The notes under the pieces: model-generated
Seen by the model: only the letters and a program-made list of their open reading frames with translations
What the model was told of the DNA's origin: nothing
Database searches by the model: none
Origin: Sphaerisporangium album
Lineage (GTDB): Bacteria > Actinomycetota > Actinomycetes > Streptosporangiales > Streptosporangiaceae
NCBI RefSeq assembly: GCF_003323745.1
Contig: NZ_QOIL01000008.1
Location: 62,001-126,000 of the forward strand
Direction: 5' to 3'
DNA length: 64,000 nucleotides
Part shown: positions 48,555 to 57,552 of the stretch, piece after piece
Numbering within the stretch: the stretch's first letter is position 1
Layout of the letters: each line of letters begins with the position of its first letter
Made by a program: the position numbers and the translations under genes

Positions 48555-50138
48555 ATGACTAGTTCTTCCCGGGGTGTGCTGGCCGCATCCTTCGCGGCCG
48601 GCGGTACGGCCCTACCCGCGGCCATACGGTTCACGCGTGAGGTCATGACCGCTTGGGCCGCTGCTCCGATCAGGTCGGCCGCTGAGCGCCTGACCGGAGA
48701 ACTCGTGTCCGAGGTGCAGGATGTCCCATTTGAGATTGTATGGGTGCATCAAGGGGATTCCCTCCAGATAGAGGTGCGCCAGAAGGACCTCGACGAGCCC
48801 GTCGCCTCGGCCCCGTCGGCGCCGGTGAGCGTCTGGGGGGTCAGCTTCTCCGGCGCGCTGCGCACCCGCTGGGCCCGCCTGCCCCTGCCCGGGAACGCCG
48901 AGGTCGATGTGATCGACGACTGGAGCGCCGGGCGTGTCGCGCACGACGACTGGGCCCGCGGCGGCGCGTCGCAGGGCCCCGGCTGGCTGGGGTTCCTCGC
49001 CGACGCCAGCGACCTGCTCGCCGGCACCCTCGACCTGAACATGGTGCCCGCGCTCATCGCCCAGATCGTCGTCCCCCGGCTCGCCACCTGGTGCGCGGTC
49101 TACACGGCCGGGGCCAGCGGCGAGCCGCCCACGCCCGCCTATCTCTGGCACGCCGACGAGTCGCAGATCGACGCGCTGCGCGAGCAGCTCGACCAGGCCG
49201 AGATCCCCGCGCTGGACAACCTCAGCCCGATGCCGATCCAGCTCGCCGACTGGCAGTCGCTCGCCTTCCCGCTGACCGCGCGCGGGCGCAGCCTCGGCGT
49301 CATGTGCCTCGGGCGCGCCGGCCGCTTCCCCGACGACGTCGCCCAGCTCGCCGAGGACCTCGGGCGGCGCGCGGCGCTCGCCATGGACAACGCCCGGCTG
49401 TACGCCCAGCAGGCCGACGCCAACCGCGCGCTCCAGCGCAGCCTCCTGCCGCCCGGCACCCCCGCCGAGACCCCGGGCCTCGACTACTCCGTGGTGTACG
49501 AGCCGGCGGGCGAGACCAACGAGGTCGGGGGCGACTTCTACGACCTCTTCACCACCGGCGAGTCCTCCTGGCGGTTCGCGATCGGCGACGTCTGCGGCAC
49601 GGGCCCGGAGGCGGCCGCCGTCACCGGCCTGGCCCGTCACACGCTGCGCCTGCTCGCCCGCGAGGGGTACGACGTCGCCGCCGTCATGTCCCGGCTGAAC
49701 CGGGCGATCCTGGAGGAAGGGGAGCGCGCCCGGTTCCTCACCCTCCTGCACGGGGAGATCACCCGCACGAAGAAGGGGCTCGACCTCTCCCTGATCTCCG
49801 CCGGCCACCCCGAGGCGCTGCGGCTGCGGCCGAGCGGCGTCGTGGAGGGCGTCGTGACCTCGCAGTCCCTGCTGGGCGTGTTCCCCGAGGCCGAGTTCGA
49901 GGCCGACCACGTCCACCTGGCCCCCGGAGACGTCCTCCTGGGCGTCACGGACGGCGTGACCGAACGCCGCTCGGGCAGTCGCCTGCTGGACGACGACGGC
50001 GGCCTCGCCAAGCTCCTGGCCGAATGCGTGGACCTGTCGGCCCGCGGCGTCGCCGAGCGCATCCGCCGCGCCGTCGAGGAGTTCGCCGTCGAACCCAGCG
50101 CGGACGACCTGGCGATCCTGGTCCTGCGCGCCGACTGA
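48555..50138 (+). CDS. PP2C/SpoIIE-type serine phosphatase with GAF domain
   Basis: 527 residues from the ATG at 48555; the ribosome site is weak, so a later start is possible. The N-terminal 120 residues are unassigned. A GAF-like domain lies at about 145-275 (ADASDLLAGTLDLNMVPALIAQIVVPRLATWCAV). The SpoIIE phosphatase follows: SLLPPGTPAETPGLDYSVVYEPAGETNEVGGDFYDLF, GDVCGTGPEAAAVTGLAR and LLGVTDGVTERR, with the metal-site Asp residues present. Such proteins dephosphorylate anti-anti-sigma factors. Divergent from the hybrid kinase gene, so a shared stress-signalling role is likely. Confidence 0.9.
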   Translation: MTSSSRGVLAASFAAGGTALPAAIRFTREVMTAWAAAPIRSAAERLTGELVSEVQDVPFEIVWVHQGDSLQIEVRQKDLDEPVASAPSAPVSVWGVSFSGALRTRWARLPLPGNAEVDVIDDWSAGRVAHDDWARGGASQGPGWLGFLADASDLLAGTLDLNMVPALIAQIVVPRLATWCAVYTAGASGEPPTPAYLWHADESQIDALREQLDQAEIPALDNLSPMPIQLADWQSLAFPLTARGRSLGVMCLGRAGRFPDDVAQLAEDLGRRAALAMDNARLYAQQADANRALQRSLLPPGTPAETPGLDYSVVYEPAGETNEVGGDFYDLFTTGESSWRFAIGDVCGTGPEAAAVTGLARHTLRLLAREGYDVAAVMSRLNRAILEEGERARFLTLLHGEITRTKKGLDLSLISAGHPEALRLRPSGVVEGVVTSQSLLGVFPEAEFEADHVHLAPGDVLLGVTDGVTERRSGSRLLDDDGGLAKLLAECVDLSARGVAERIRRAVEEFAVEPSADDLAILVLRAD

Positions 50139-50148
50139 CGTCCTCATC

Positions 50149-50215
50149 CGGCACGCGTCGTGAAGCCGGTCGGCGTCCCGAACTCACCCGGCTCGCGTCT
50201 TGAAGCCGGTTGGCC
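50149..50215 (+). repeat. Imperfect direct repeat after the phosphatase gene
   Basis: CCGGCACGCGTCGTGAAGCCGGT and CCGGCTCGCGTCTTGAAGCCGGT, 44 bp apart, in the gap between two converging genes. No function evident. Confidence 0.4.
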
Positions 50216-50332
50216 CCCGAATGGTCTGGACCAGTTGGTCCGGACCGGGTGCGCGGCGGGACCGCGCCCCGGCTCCGAGGCATCAAAGCCTCAGCGGCCC
50301 CGAAACATCAGCCGCGCCGAGGCGTCAGGGCC

Positions 50333-52102
50333 TCAGAGGCCGACGTTCTTGCGGGCGAAGTCGAGCTGGGCCGCCATCTGGCGGATGCGCTCCTCCACCA
50401 CCAGCGAGCCGTGGCCGGCGTTGTACCGGTAGACCTCGAACTCGTGGCCGCGCTCGGCGAGCTTCTCCAGGTACTGCTCGATCTGCCTGATCGGCGAGCG
50501 TGGATCGTTCTCGCCCGCGAGAACGAGCAGCGGCGCCTGGATGCCGTCCAGGTAGGTCATCGGGGACGACGCCGCGTACAGGTCGGGCACCTCGCGGGGC
50601 GAGCCGCCGAACAGCGCGCGGTGGTAGGCGCGCAGGCCCTCGGTCTCGTCGTTGTAGGCGGCGGCGTGGTCGGCGATCGGCACGGCGGCGATCCCGGCCG
50701 CCCACCACTTGGGCTGGGTGCCGAGGCCGAGCAGCGTGAGGTAGCCGCCCCAGGACGCGCCCGCGAGCACGAGCCGCTCCGGGTCCACCAGCCGCGTGGC
50801 CAGGGCCCACTCGCGGACGGCCGCGACGTCCGACAGCTCGATGTGGCCGACGTCGCCGCGCAGCGCGTCCCGCCACGCCGACCCGTACCCGGTCGAGCCC
50901 CGGTAGTTGACGCGCACGACCACGAAGCCGGCGTCGACCCAGGCGGCGACGTTCGGCAGGAAGGAGTCGTCGTCCTGCGCCGCAGGGCCGCCGTGCAGCA
51001 GGAACACGGCCGGGTACGGACCCGTGCCGCTCTCGGGCCGCGACACCAGGGCGTGGACGCGCCCGCCCGGGCCCTCGACGAAGACGTCCTCCAGCGGAAC
51101 CGAGGGCGGCGCGGACGGGCCGGACTGGTTCATGACGACGCCCCCGTCACTGGACCTGATCACCGGGGGGTGCGCGCCGCTCGACCAGGAGTACTCGACG
51201 GTGCCGTCGGGCCGGGGCATCGCGTCGTGGATGACGCCGTGCAGGGTCTTGATCGGCGTGAGGCCGCCGCCACCGAGGTCGTAGCGGAACAGCTCGGTCC
51301 GCGCGCGGTTGTTGTGGCCGATCAGCAGGGCCCGGCCGTCGTGGTACCAGTCGGCGGTGATCTCGCCGGGCACGCGCAGCCAGATCTCGCGCTGCTCGCC
51401 GGTGAGCGGGTCCCAGACCAGCGGCTCGCGGCGGCCGCGCCGCTCGTGCAGGGTGAGGATGCGCCGGTCCGCCATCATCGGGGCGAACCGCACGCCGCTG
51501 AAGCCCTTGCCGGGCCCGTCGTGCAGGTCGCCGACCACCTGGCCGTTGGGCCTGATCACGCGCAGGGCGGGGTGGCGCGAGTCGCCGTGCTCGCTGTGGC
51601 TGACCGCGATCAGCGAGCCGTCCAGCGACATGCCCGCGACCTGCGCGAACTCCCGCGACTCGTAGATCACGGCGGGCCTGTCCTCGGAGCCGACGCGGAA
51701 GTGCAGCACCTGGAAGCCGTGGCGGCTGCTGCGCCCGACGGCGGCGGTGCCCGCGGACGAGAGCGCGAGGCCGGTCGGATGGCCGGGCGCGAGGTCCGGG
51801 TGGGCGGGGATCTCCGGGCCTCCGGTGAACGGCTGGCGCATCCAGATGCCGAACTCGTCACCGTAGGTGTCGGAGAACCACCAGATCCACTGGCCGGTGG
51901 GGTCGATCGCGGCGTGGGACGTGCCGCGCGGACGGCTGGTGACCTGCCTGGTGGCGCCGGTGGACCGGTCCCAGGCGTGGATCTCCCAGATGCCGGAGAT
52001 GTTGCAGCGGTACACGGCCCGGGCGGGTGCCAGCCGTGCCCAGACAGGCAGTGTCATACGTGCCGCGCGGAACCTGGCCTGCCAGCGTTCCTCGGCCTTC
52101 AT
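50333..52102 (-). CDS. S9 family prolyl oligopeptidase-like serine peptidase
   Basis: 589 residues; ATG at 52102 after GGGAGGGG. The N-terminal 330 residues form a beta-propeller (repeats such as RPRGTSHAAIDPTGQWIWWFSD). The hydrolase domain has the nucleophile GASWGGYLTLLG (Ser about 452), Asp in LAGENDPRSPIRQ and His in NAGHGSLV. Oxyanion region HGGPAAQDDDSF is present. No signal peptide, so cytoplasmic; it degrades short peptides. Single gene. Confidence 0.93.
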   Translation of the reverse strand: MKAEERWQARFRAARMTLPVWARLAPARAVYRCNISGIWEIHAWDRSTGATRQVTSRPRGTSHAAIDPTGQWIWWFSDTYGDEFGIWMRQPFTGGPEIPAHPDLAPGHPTGLALSSAGTAAVGRSSRHGFQVLHFRVGSEDRPAVIYESREFAQVAGMSLDGSLIAVSHSEHGDSRHPALRVIRPNGQVVGDLHDGPGKGFSGVRFAPMMADRRILTLHERRGRREPLVWDPLTGEQREIWLRVPGEITADWYHDGRALLIGHNNRARTELFRYDLGGGGLTPIKTLHGVIHDAMPRPDGTVEYSWSSGAHPPVIRSSDGGVVMNQSGPSAPPSVPLEDVFVEGPGGRVHALVSRPESGTGPYPAVFLLHGGPAAQDDDSFLPNVAAWVDAGFVVVRVNYRGSTGYGSAWRDALRGDVGHIELSDVAAVREWALATRLVDPERLVLAGASWGGYLTLLGLGTQPKWWAAGIAAVPIADHAAAYNDETEGLRAYHRALFGGSPREVPDLYAASSPMTYLDGIQAPLLVLAGENDPRSPIRQIEQYLEKLAERGHEFEVYRYNAGHGSLVVEERIRQMAAQLDFARKNVGL

Positions 52103-52217
52103 GGGCGTGCCCCTCCCTCACGCTCTCCCGGACCGGGATCGGCGGGTTGCCGTTAAGTATGTCGCTTCTAATCGGATGATGGCCTACAAAGTCGGGGAAA
52201 TTCGTAATTCGGGTATT

Positions 52218-53054
52218 CTAGGCGATCTTACGGAACAGGTAGATGTGGCATGACATTTCGACAGTTGTCAAGGCGGGCAGCGAGGACACATCGCGGTCCA
52301 AAGTGACGGGATCGATGTGATGCGCGCTCGGTCCCATACCGGCCACCGTGGCCACGGCGCGGTGGTCCAGCGACATCCGTGCCTCCTCCACCAGGTGCCC
52401 CGCCTCCGCGAAGTGCCCCCCGAGCGCCTCCCCGACCCGCCGGTCCTTGTCCTCGTCCACCGTCAGCAGGCCCAGCGCCTCGACGAGCGGCGTCAGGTGG
52501 CGGGGCGTCGGGGTCACCACGATCAGCGTCCCCCCGGGGCGCAGGACGCGGGCGAACTCGGGTGCGTTGCGGGGGGCGAAGACGTCCAGGACCACGTCCA
52601 CGCGGCCGTCCTTGACCGGCAGCGGCCGCCACACGTCCGCCACCACCGCGGCGATCCGCGGATGCGCCCGCGCCGCCCGCCTCAGGGCGTGCTTGGAGAC
52701 GTCCAGGGCGATCCCCACGTCCTCCGGGCGCAGAACCCGGCTCAGGTGGTACCCCGTGCCCGCTCCCGCGTCCAGGACGAGCGCGGGCTCGCGCTCGGCG
52801 GCCTTGTGGACGAGCGTGCGGAGCCGGTCGGCGAGCGGCGCGAAGTGCCCGGCGCCGAGGAACTCATCCCGCGCGGCGACCATGGCCGGGGTGTCGGCCG
52901 TGCCCGGGACGCCCGAGCCCGTCAGCAGGCTGACGTAGCCCTGCCGCGCGACGTCGAACGAATGGCCGTTGGCGCAGCGCACGACCTCGCCCGGCAGCGA
53001 CAGGTCGCCGCGGCAGACGGGGCAGGCGAGGGAGTCGATCGCGTCGGCCAGCAC
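52218..53054 (-). CDS. RlmA-like 23S rRNA (guanine-N1)-methyltransferase
   Basis: 278 residues from a GTG at 53054. The N-terminal zinc ribbon is visible: Cys11, Cys14, Cys27 and His31 (ACPVCRGD, RCANGH), followed by the family SFDVARQGYVSLL. The SAM domain has VLDAGAGTGYHLSRVL and FAPRNAPEFARVLRPGGTLIVVTPTPRHLTPLV. Matches RlmA, which methylates G745/G748 of 23S rRNA; in actinomycetes the RlmAII branch gives tylosin-type macrolide resistance. Which branch applies cannot be decided here. Confidence 0.9.
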   Translation of the reverse strand: MLADAIDSLACPVCRGDLSLPGEVVRCANGHSFDVARQGYVSLLTGSGVPGTADTPAMVAARDEFLGAGHFAPLADRLRTLVHKAAEREPALVLDAGAGTGYHLSRVLRPEDVGIALDVSKHALRRAARAHPRIAAVVADVWRPLPVKDGRVDVVLDVFAPRNAPEFARVLRPGGTLIVVTPTPRHLTPLVEALGLLTVDEDKDRRVGEALGGHFAEAGHLVEEARMSLDHRAVATVAGMGPSAHHIDPVTLDRDVSSLPALTTVEMSCHIYLFRKIA

Positions 53055-53185
53055 GCCCCCATCATCCCGAACGGGGTACGCGCCCTCGCGCGCGCACCCG
53101 GCCGCGAGTGGTCTGTACAGGTACGTACCACGATCAGCCTTTCAGCGGGTTTTGGATCTGTTTGATCAATTCCCGATCAGGCTGA

Positions 53186-53219
53186 CACCGGCCCCCAGGT
53201 GATCACCCGGGAGCCGGTG
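53186..53219. terminator. 34-bp near-perfect palindrome after the fad operon
   Basis: Arms CACCGGC...GGTGA and TCACC...GCCGGTG with two mismatched pairs, centred on TGATCA. It lies 30 bp beyond the fadB-like stop, and 132 bp upstream of the rlmA-like start. Probably a terminator, without a T tail. Confidence 0.5.
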
Positions 53220-53249
53220 GACGGTCGGGCACGGTGAGCCCGGCGACGG

Positions 53250-55343
53250 TCAGGCCGGGACGGAGGCCACGCCCGGCTGGAGGAAACGCCGCCCGTTGAC
53301 CTGTGTCGAGACGCCCGTCCGGTCGAGGTACGGCGTGATTCCGCCGGTGTGGAACGGCCAGCCGGCGCCGAGGATCATGCACAGGTCGATGTCCTCGGCG
53401 GCGGCCACGACGCCTTCGTCCAGCATCAGGCGCGCCTCCTCGGCCAGCGCCCGCAGCGCCCGGTCGCGGACCTCCCCGGCGTCCGGCCCGGTCAGGCCGG
53501 AACCCTCGAAGATCTCCCGCGCCTCGGGGTCGATCGAGAAGTCGGGGGCGAACACGCCCGGCTTTCCGGCCTTGACCAGCGTCGCGAGGCTCGCCGACAC
53601 CTTGTACCGGTCCGGGAACGCCTCGTGCAGCGTCTCGGCGACGTGCAGGGCGACCGCGGGGCCGACGAGCTGGAGCAGCGCGAACGCCGACATCGGCAGC
53701 CCCAGGCCGTCCAGCGCGCGGTCGGCCGTCTCGATCGGGGTGCCCTCGTCCACGGCGCCGATGACCTCGCCCATGAAGCGGGTGAGCAGGCGGTTCACCA
53801 CGAACGCCGGGGCGTCCTTCACGAGCACGCAGGACTTCTTCAGCGCCTTGCCGGTCGCGAACGCCGTGGCCAGCGTGGCGTCGTCGGTGCGCTCGCCGCG
53901 GACGATCTCCAGCAGGGGGAGCACGGCCACCGGGTTGAAGAAGTGGAAGCCGACGACCCGCTCGGGGTGGCGCAGGCCGGACGCCATCGCGGTGACCGAC
54001 AGGGAAGAGGTGTTGGTGGCGAGCACGCACTCCGGGCCCACCACGGCCTCGACCTCGGCGAAGACCTGCTTCTTGACCTTCAGGTCCTCGAAGACGGCCT
54101 CGATGACGAGGTCGGCGTCGGCGAACGCGTCCTTGGTCAGCGACCCGGACACCAGCGACCTCAGCCGGTTGGCCTGGTCCCCGCTCACGCGGCCCTTGGC
54201 GAGCAGCTTGTCCACCTCGGCGTGGACATATGCCACGCCCTTGTCCAGCCGCGCCTGGTCGAGGTCGGTGAGGACCACCGGCACCTCCAGGCGGCGCGCG
54301 AACAGCAGCGCGAGCTGGGAGGCCATGAGCCCCGCGCCGACCACCCCGACCTTGGTGACCTTGCGTGCCAGCGCCTTGTCCGGCGCCCCGGCGGGACGCT
54401 TGGCGCGGCGCTGCACGAGGTCGAACGAGTAGAGCCCGGCGCGCAGCTCGTCGCCCATGAGCAGGTCGGCGAGGGCCTGGGTCTCGGCCTCGAAGCCCTC
54501 GTCGCGCCCCGCAGTGCGGGCCAGCTCGACCAGTTCGAGCGCCCGGTACGGCGCGGGAGAGGCGCCGCGCAGTTTGAGGTCGACCAGCCCCCGCGCCGCC
54601 GCGACCGCGGACTCCCAGGCCGCCGCGTCGGCGGTGAAGGGCGGCCGGGTGACGACGGCCTCGCCGGTCAGCACGCGGCCGGCCCAGCGCAGGGACTCCT
54701 CCAGGAAGTCCGCGGGCTCGAACATCGCGTCGGCGACGCCCGTCCTGAACGCCTCGGCGCCCTTGAGCATGCGGTTCTGCGACAGCGGGTTCTCGATGAT
54801 CAGCTTGAGCGCGGCGGCGGGGCCGATCAGCCGGGGGAGGAGCTGCGTGCCGCCCCAGCCCGGCACGAGGCCGAGGAAGCACTCGGGCAGCGCGACGGCC
54901 GGGACGCCCGAGGAGATCGTGCGGTAGGTGCAGTGCAGCGCGATCTCCAGGCCGCCGCCCATCGCGGCGCCGTTGACGAACGCGAACGACGGCACGTCCA
55001 GCTCACCGAGGCGGCGGAACACGTCGTGCCCGAGCCGGCCGAGGTCCTCCGCCTGGCCGCGGGTCCGCACGAGCGCCGCGCCCTTGAGGTCCGCGCCGAC
55101 GGCGAAGATGAACGGCTTGCCGGTGACGCCGACGGCGGCGAGGTCGTCGCGGGCCTCGATGGCGTCCAGGGCCTTGTCCAGCTCGCGCAGGCCGCGCGGC
55201 CCGAAGGTGTTCGGCTTGGTGTGGTCGAAGCCGTTGTCGAGCGTGATCAGGGCCATCGTGCCCGCGCCGCCGGGCAGGCGGACGTCGCGGACGAGGGCCC
55301 CGGTCACGACCTCGTCGTCGAAGATCTCGGTGATGTCGCTCAC
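53250..55343 (-). CDS. fadB: FadB-type enoyl-CoA hydratase/3-hydroxyacyl-CoA dehydrogenase
   Basis: 697 residues from a GTG at 55343 overlapping the thiolase stop by GTGA. Crotonase domain (about 1-300): ITLDNGFDHTKPNTFGPRGL, FAVGADLKG, VNGAAMGGGLEIALHCTYR. Dehydrogenase part: VGVVGAGLMASQLALLFARR (Rossmann; GxGxxA instead of GxGxMG), catalytic His in VVGFHFFNPVAVLPLLEIV, and a second 3HCDH C-terminal domain. It catalyses hydration and oxidation steps of beta-oxidation. Operon with the thiolase under the adjacent TetR regulator. Confidence 0.94.
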   Translation of the reverse strand: MSDITEIFDDEVVTGALVRDVRLPGGAGTMALITLDNGFDHTKPNTFGPRGLRELDKALDAIEARDDLAAVGVTGKPFIFAVGADLKGAALVRTRGQAEDLGRLGHDVFRRLGELDVPSFAFVNGAAMGGGLEIALHCTYRTISSGVPAVALPECFLGLVPGWGGTQLLPRLIGPAAALKLIIENPLSQNRMLKGAEAFRTGVADAMFEPADFLEESLRWAGRVLTGEAVVTRPPFTADAAAWESAVAAARGLVDLKLRGASPAPYRALELVELARTAGRDEGFEAETQALADLLMGDELRAGLYSFDLVQRRAKRPAGAPDKALARKVTKVGVVGAGLMASQLALLFARRLEVPVVLTDLDQARLDKGVAYVHAEVDKLLAKGRVSGDQANRLRSLVSGSLTKDAFADADLVIEAVFEDLKVKKQVFAEVEAVVGPECVLATNTSSLSVTAMASGLRHPERVVGFHFFNPVAVLPLLEIVRGERTDDATLATAFATGKALKKSCVLVKDAPAFVVNRLLTRFMGEVIGAVDEGTPIETADRALDGLGLPMSAFALLQLVGPAVALHVAETLHEAFPDRYKVSASLATLVKAGKPGVFAPDFSIDPEAREIFEGSGLTGPDAGEVRDRALRALAEEARLMLDEGVVAAAEDIDLCMILGAGWPFHTGGITPYLDRTGVSTQVNGRRFLQPGVASVPA

Positions 55344-56539
55344 TTGGCGCCCTCCCAGGCGGGGTTCTCCCAGATGACCGTTCCGCCCATGCCCATGCCG
55401 ACGCACATGGTGGTGATGCCGTAGCGCACGTCGGGGCGCTCGCCGAACTGCCGGGCGAGCTGTGTCATCAGGCGCACGCCGGACGAGGCCAGCGGGTGCC
55501 CGAACGCGATGGCGCCGCCGTAGGGGTTCACGCGGGGGTCGTCGTCGGGGATGCCGAAGTGGCCGAGGAAGGCCAGCACCTGGACGGCGAACGCCTCGTT
55601 GATCTCGATCAGGCCGATGTCGCCGATGGCGAGCCCGGCCAGGCGCAGCGCCCGCTCGGTCGAGGGGATCGGGCCGACGCCCATCACCTCGGGGTCGACG
55701 CCGGCGAAGGCGTACGAGACCAGCCGCATCTTGGGCGTGAGGCCGAGCTCGGCGGCGACGTCCGCGGCGGCGATGAGGCTGCCGGTGGCGCCGTCGTTGA
55801 TGCCCGCCGCGTTGCCCGCCGTGACGTGGCCGTGTGGCCGGAAGGGCGTCTTGAGCGCGGCGAGGGCCTCCATGGTGGTGCCGGGCCTGGGCGGCTCGTC
55901 CTCGGTGGCGAGGCCCCAGCCCTCGGCCGCCTTGCGGGTCGCCATCGGGACCAGGTCGGGCTGGATCTTGCCGTTGGCGTACGCCTTGGCGACCTTCTCC
56001 TGCGAGGCCACGGCGTACGCGTCGGCGCGCTCCTTGCCGATCTCCGGGTAGCGGTCGTGCAGGTTCTCGGCCGTCATGCCCATGATCAGGGCCGAGCCGT
56101 CGACGAGCTTCTCGGACAGGAATCGGGGGTTGGGGTCGACGCCCTCGCCCATGGGGTGGCGGCCCATGTGCTCGACGCCGCCCGCGATGGCGACGTCGTA
56201 GGCGCCGAAGGCGATGCCGCCCGCGACGGTGGTGACCGCGGTCATCGCGCCCGCGCACATGCGGTCGATGGCGTATCCGGGGACGGACTTCGGGAGCCCG
56301 GCCAGCACGGCGGCGGACCGTCCGATGGTCAGGCCCTGGTCTCCGATCTGGGTGGTGGCGGCGATGGCGACCTCGTCGACGCGCTCGGGCGGCAGGCTCG
56401 GGTTGCGGCGCATGAGCTCGCGGATGACGCGGACGACCAGGTCGTCGGCGCGGGTCTCGGCGTACAGGCCCTTGGGGCCTGACCGGCCGAAAGGTGTGCG
56501 CACGCCGTCGACGAACACGACGTCACGGGACGTTGGCAC
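55340..56539 (-). CDS. fadA: Acetyl-CoA acyltransferase (thiolase)
   Basis: 399 residues from a GTG at 56539, chosen by GAGGAG eight bases upstream; a longer frame to 56587 would overlap the operator-like site. Catalytic Cys95 (IDRMCAGAMTAV), GGVEHMGRHPM, INEAFAVQ with His-bearing region GGAIAFGHPLASSGVR and the final CVGMGMGGTVIWE carrying the second Cys. It cleaves 3-ketoacyl-CoA, the last step of beta-oxidation. Co-translated with the fadB-like gene. Confidence 0.95.
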   Translation of the reverse strand: MPTSRDVVFVDGVRTPFGRSGPKGLYAETRADDLVVRVIRELMRRNPSLPPERVDEVAIAATTQIGDQGLTIGRSAAVLAGLPKSVPGYAIDRMCAGAMTAVTTVAGGIAFGAYDVAIAGGVEHMGRHPMGEGVDPNPRFLSEKLVDGSALIMGMTAENLHDRYPEIGKERADAYAVASQEKVAKAYANGKIQPDLVPMATRKAAEGWGLATEDEPPRPGTTMEALAALKTPFRPHGHVTAGNAAGINDGATGSLIAAADVAAELGLTPKMRLVSYAFAGVDPEVMGVGPIPSTERALRLAGLAIGDIGLIEINEAFAVQVLAFLGHFGIPDDDPRVNPYGGAIAFGHPLASSGVRLMTQLARQFGERPDVRYGITTMCVGMGMGGTVIWENPAWEGAK

Positions 56540-56571
56540 GGCTGGCTCCTCGTTGGTGGGTGGCTCCAGGC

Positions 56572-56583
56572 TACTCGTGAGTA
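56572..56583 (-). promoter_or_regulatory. TetR operator-like site before fadA
   Basis: TACTCGTGAGTA (arms TACTC/GAGTA, 2-bp centre) 33 bp before the fadA start, next to a TATGTT hexamer. The half-site TGAGTA recurs at 57518-57529 in front of the NAD(P)-binding gene, on the other side of the tetR gene. Confidence 0.5.
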
Positions 56584-56588
56584 ACATA

Positions 56589-56756
56589 ATGCCATGCTCC
56601 GCCCGCGCCCGCGCCCGGGTGGTACCCCTGCCGCCCCCAGGTCGTCCCCGCGTCGACTCCTACAGCCGCCTGTGGCCGGTGCTCGCCGCGTCCGGCGGCC
56701 TGTTGCGGCACATGCCCCGGCGCGTCCCGGTCCTCAAGGAGTACGCCGTGGGCTGA
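56589..56756 (+). CDS. Possible small protein (55 aa)
   Basis: ATG-initiated 55-codon frame: Arg/Pro-rich first half, then SYSRLWPVLAASGGLLRHMPRRVPVLKEYAVG. Divergent from fadA, whose operator region precedes it. No ribosome site is clear. Could be a relic or a real short protein; no family recognised. Confidence 0.3.
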   Translation: MPCSARARARVVPLPPPGRPRVDSYSRLWPVLAASGGLLRHMPRRVPVLKEYAVG

Positions 56757-56808
56757 GGTCCCGGCGGACGCCCACGAGAGTTCCGGCGGACGCCCGTGCG
56801 CGAGGCGG

Positions 56809-57423
56809 TCAGCGGACGCCGGCGAGGATCGTGCGCGCCAGGCCCGCCGCGAACTCGTCCACCGGCCTGGGCGACCCGTCCTCGCCCACGAACAGCCGCA
56901 GGAACGCCCGCTGGTAGCACGCGCCCAGCAGCAGCGCGGCCGCCGACTCCGGGTCGGCGTCGGCGCGGATGCGCCCGCCGTCGCGCAGGGCGCGCAGGTA
57001 GCCGGTGAGCGCGGCGAGCGGCTTGTGGGGGCCCGCGCCGAGCTTGCGCAGCCCCTCGCGGTGGCGATCCAGCAGCGCGGGCTCGGCGAACAACGACGAG
57101 GCGATCGGCATGCTGGCCTCGTAGAAGAGGGTGGCGGTGCGGGCGATCTCGGTGAGGCAGTCCTCGGTCGTCCGCTCGCCGGGGTCCTCCGACAGCGCCG
57201 CGATGAGGGAGCCGAGGGCGGGCAGGCGTTCCTCCAGCACCTTCACGAACAGCTCCTCCTTGCTGGAGAAGTGCCGGTAGAGCGCGGCCTCGGACAGCCC
57301 GGCCTCGCGGGCGATCTCTTTGGTGGTGGCCCGGGCGAGGCCGATCGTGCGCATGAGGTGCTCCGCGGCTTCCAGGATGCGCCGGCGGGTGCGGGCACCG
57401 GAGGCCGTGGGGTGCTGGGGCAT
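56809..57423 (-). CDS. TetR-family transcriptional regulator (fatty-acid type)
   Basis: 204 residues from the ATG at 57423, with GAGGTG seven bases upstream. The HTH (about 15-60) reads RRRILEAAEHLMRTIGLARATTKEIAREAGLSEAALYRHFSSKEELF. The C-terminal domain (AALLLGACYQRAFLRLF) is a ligand-binding helical bundle. Sits between fadA and the NAD(P)-binding gene; TGAGTA-type sites occur at both neighbours, so it probably represses both and itself, released by acyl-CoA. That ligand is inferred from context. Confidence 0.9.
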   Translation of the reverse strand: MPQHPTASGARTRRRILEAAEHLMRTIGLARATTKEIAREAGLSEAALYRHFSSKEELFVKVLEERLPALGSLIAALSEDPGERTTEDCLTEIARTATLFYEASMPIASSLFAEPALLDRHREGLRKLGAGPHKPLAALTGYLRALRDGGRIRADADPESAAALLLGACYQRAFLRLFVGEDGSPRPVDEFAAGLARTILAGVR

Positions 57424-57517
57424 CTGCGCACCTCTTCCTTTCTGCCGCTCCAAGGCTCAGACATTACGGACATCCGGCGTCGGGAGGGCGGGGGGCGGGT
57501 ACTCATTCTAGGATGTG

Positions 57518-57529
57518 AGTGAGTACTCA
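57518..57529 (+). promoter_or_regulatory. Palindrome in the tetR/NAD(P)-binding gene promoter region
   Basis: GTGAGTACTCAC, perfect 12-bp palindrome, 24 bp before the start at 57553, with a further GTACTCA at 57498-57504. TAGGAT (57509-57514) upstream may be the -10. Confidence 0.6.
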
Positions 57530-57552
57530 CCAACATACGGGAGAGGTGGCTC

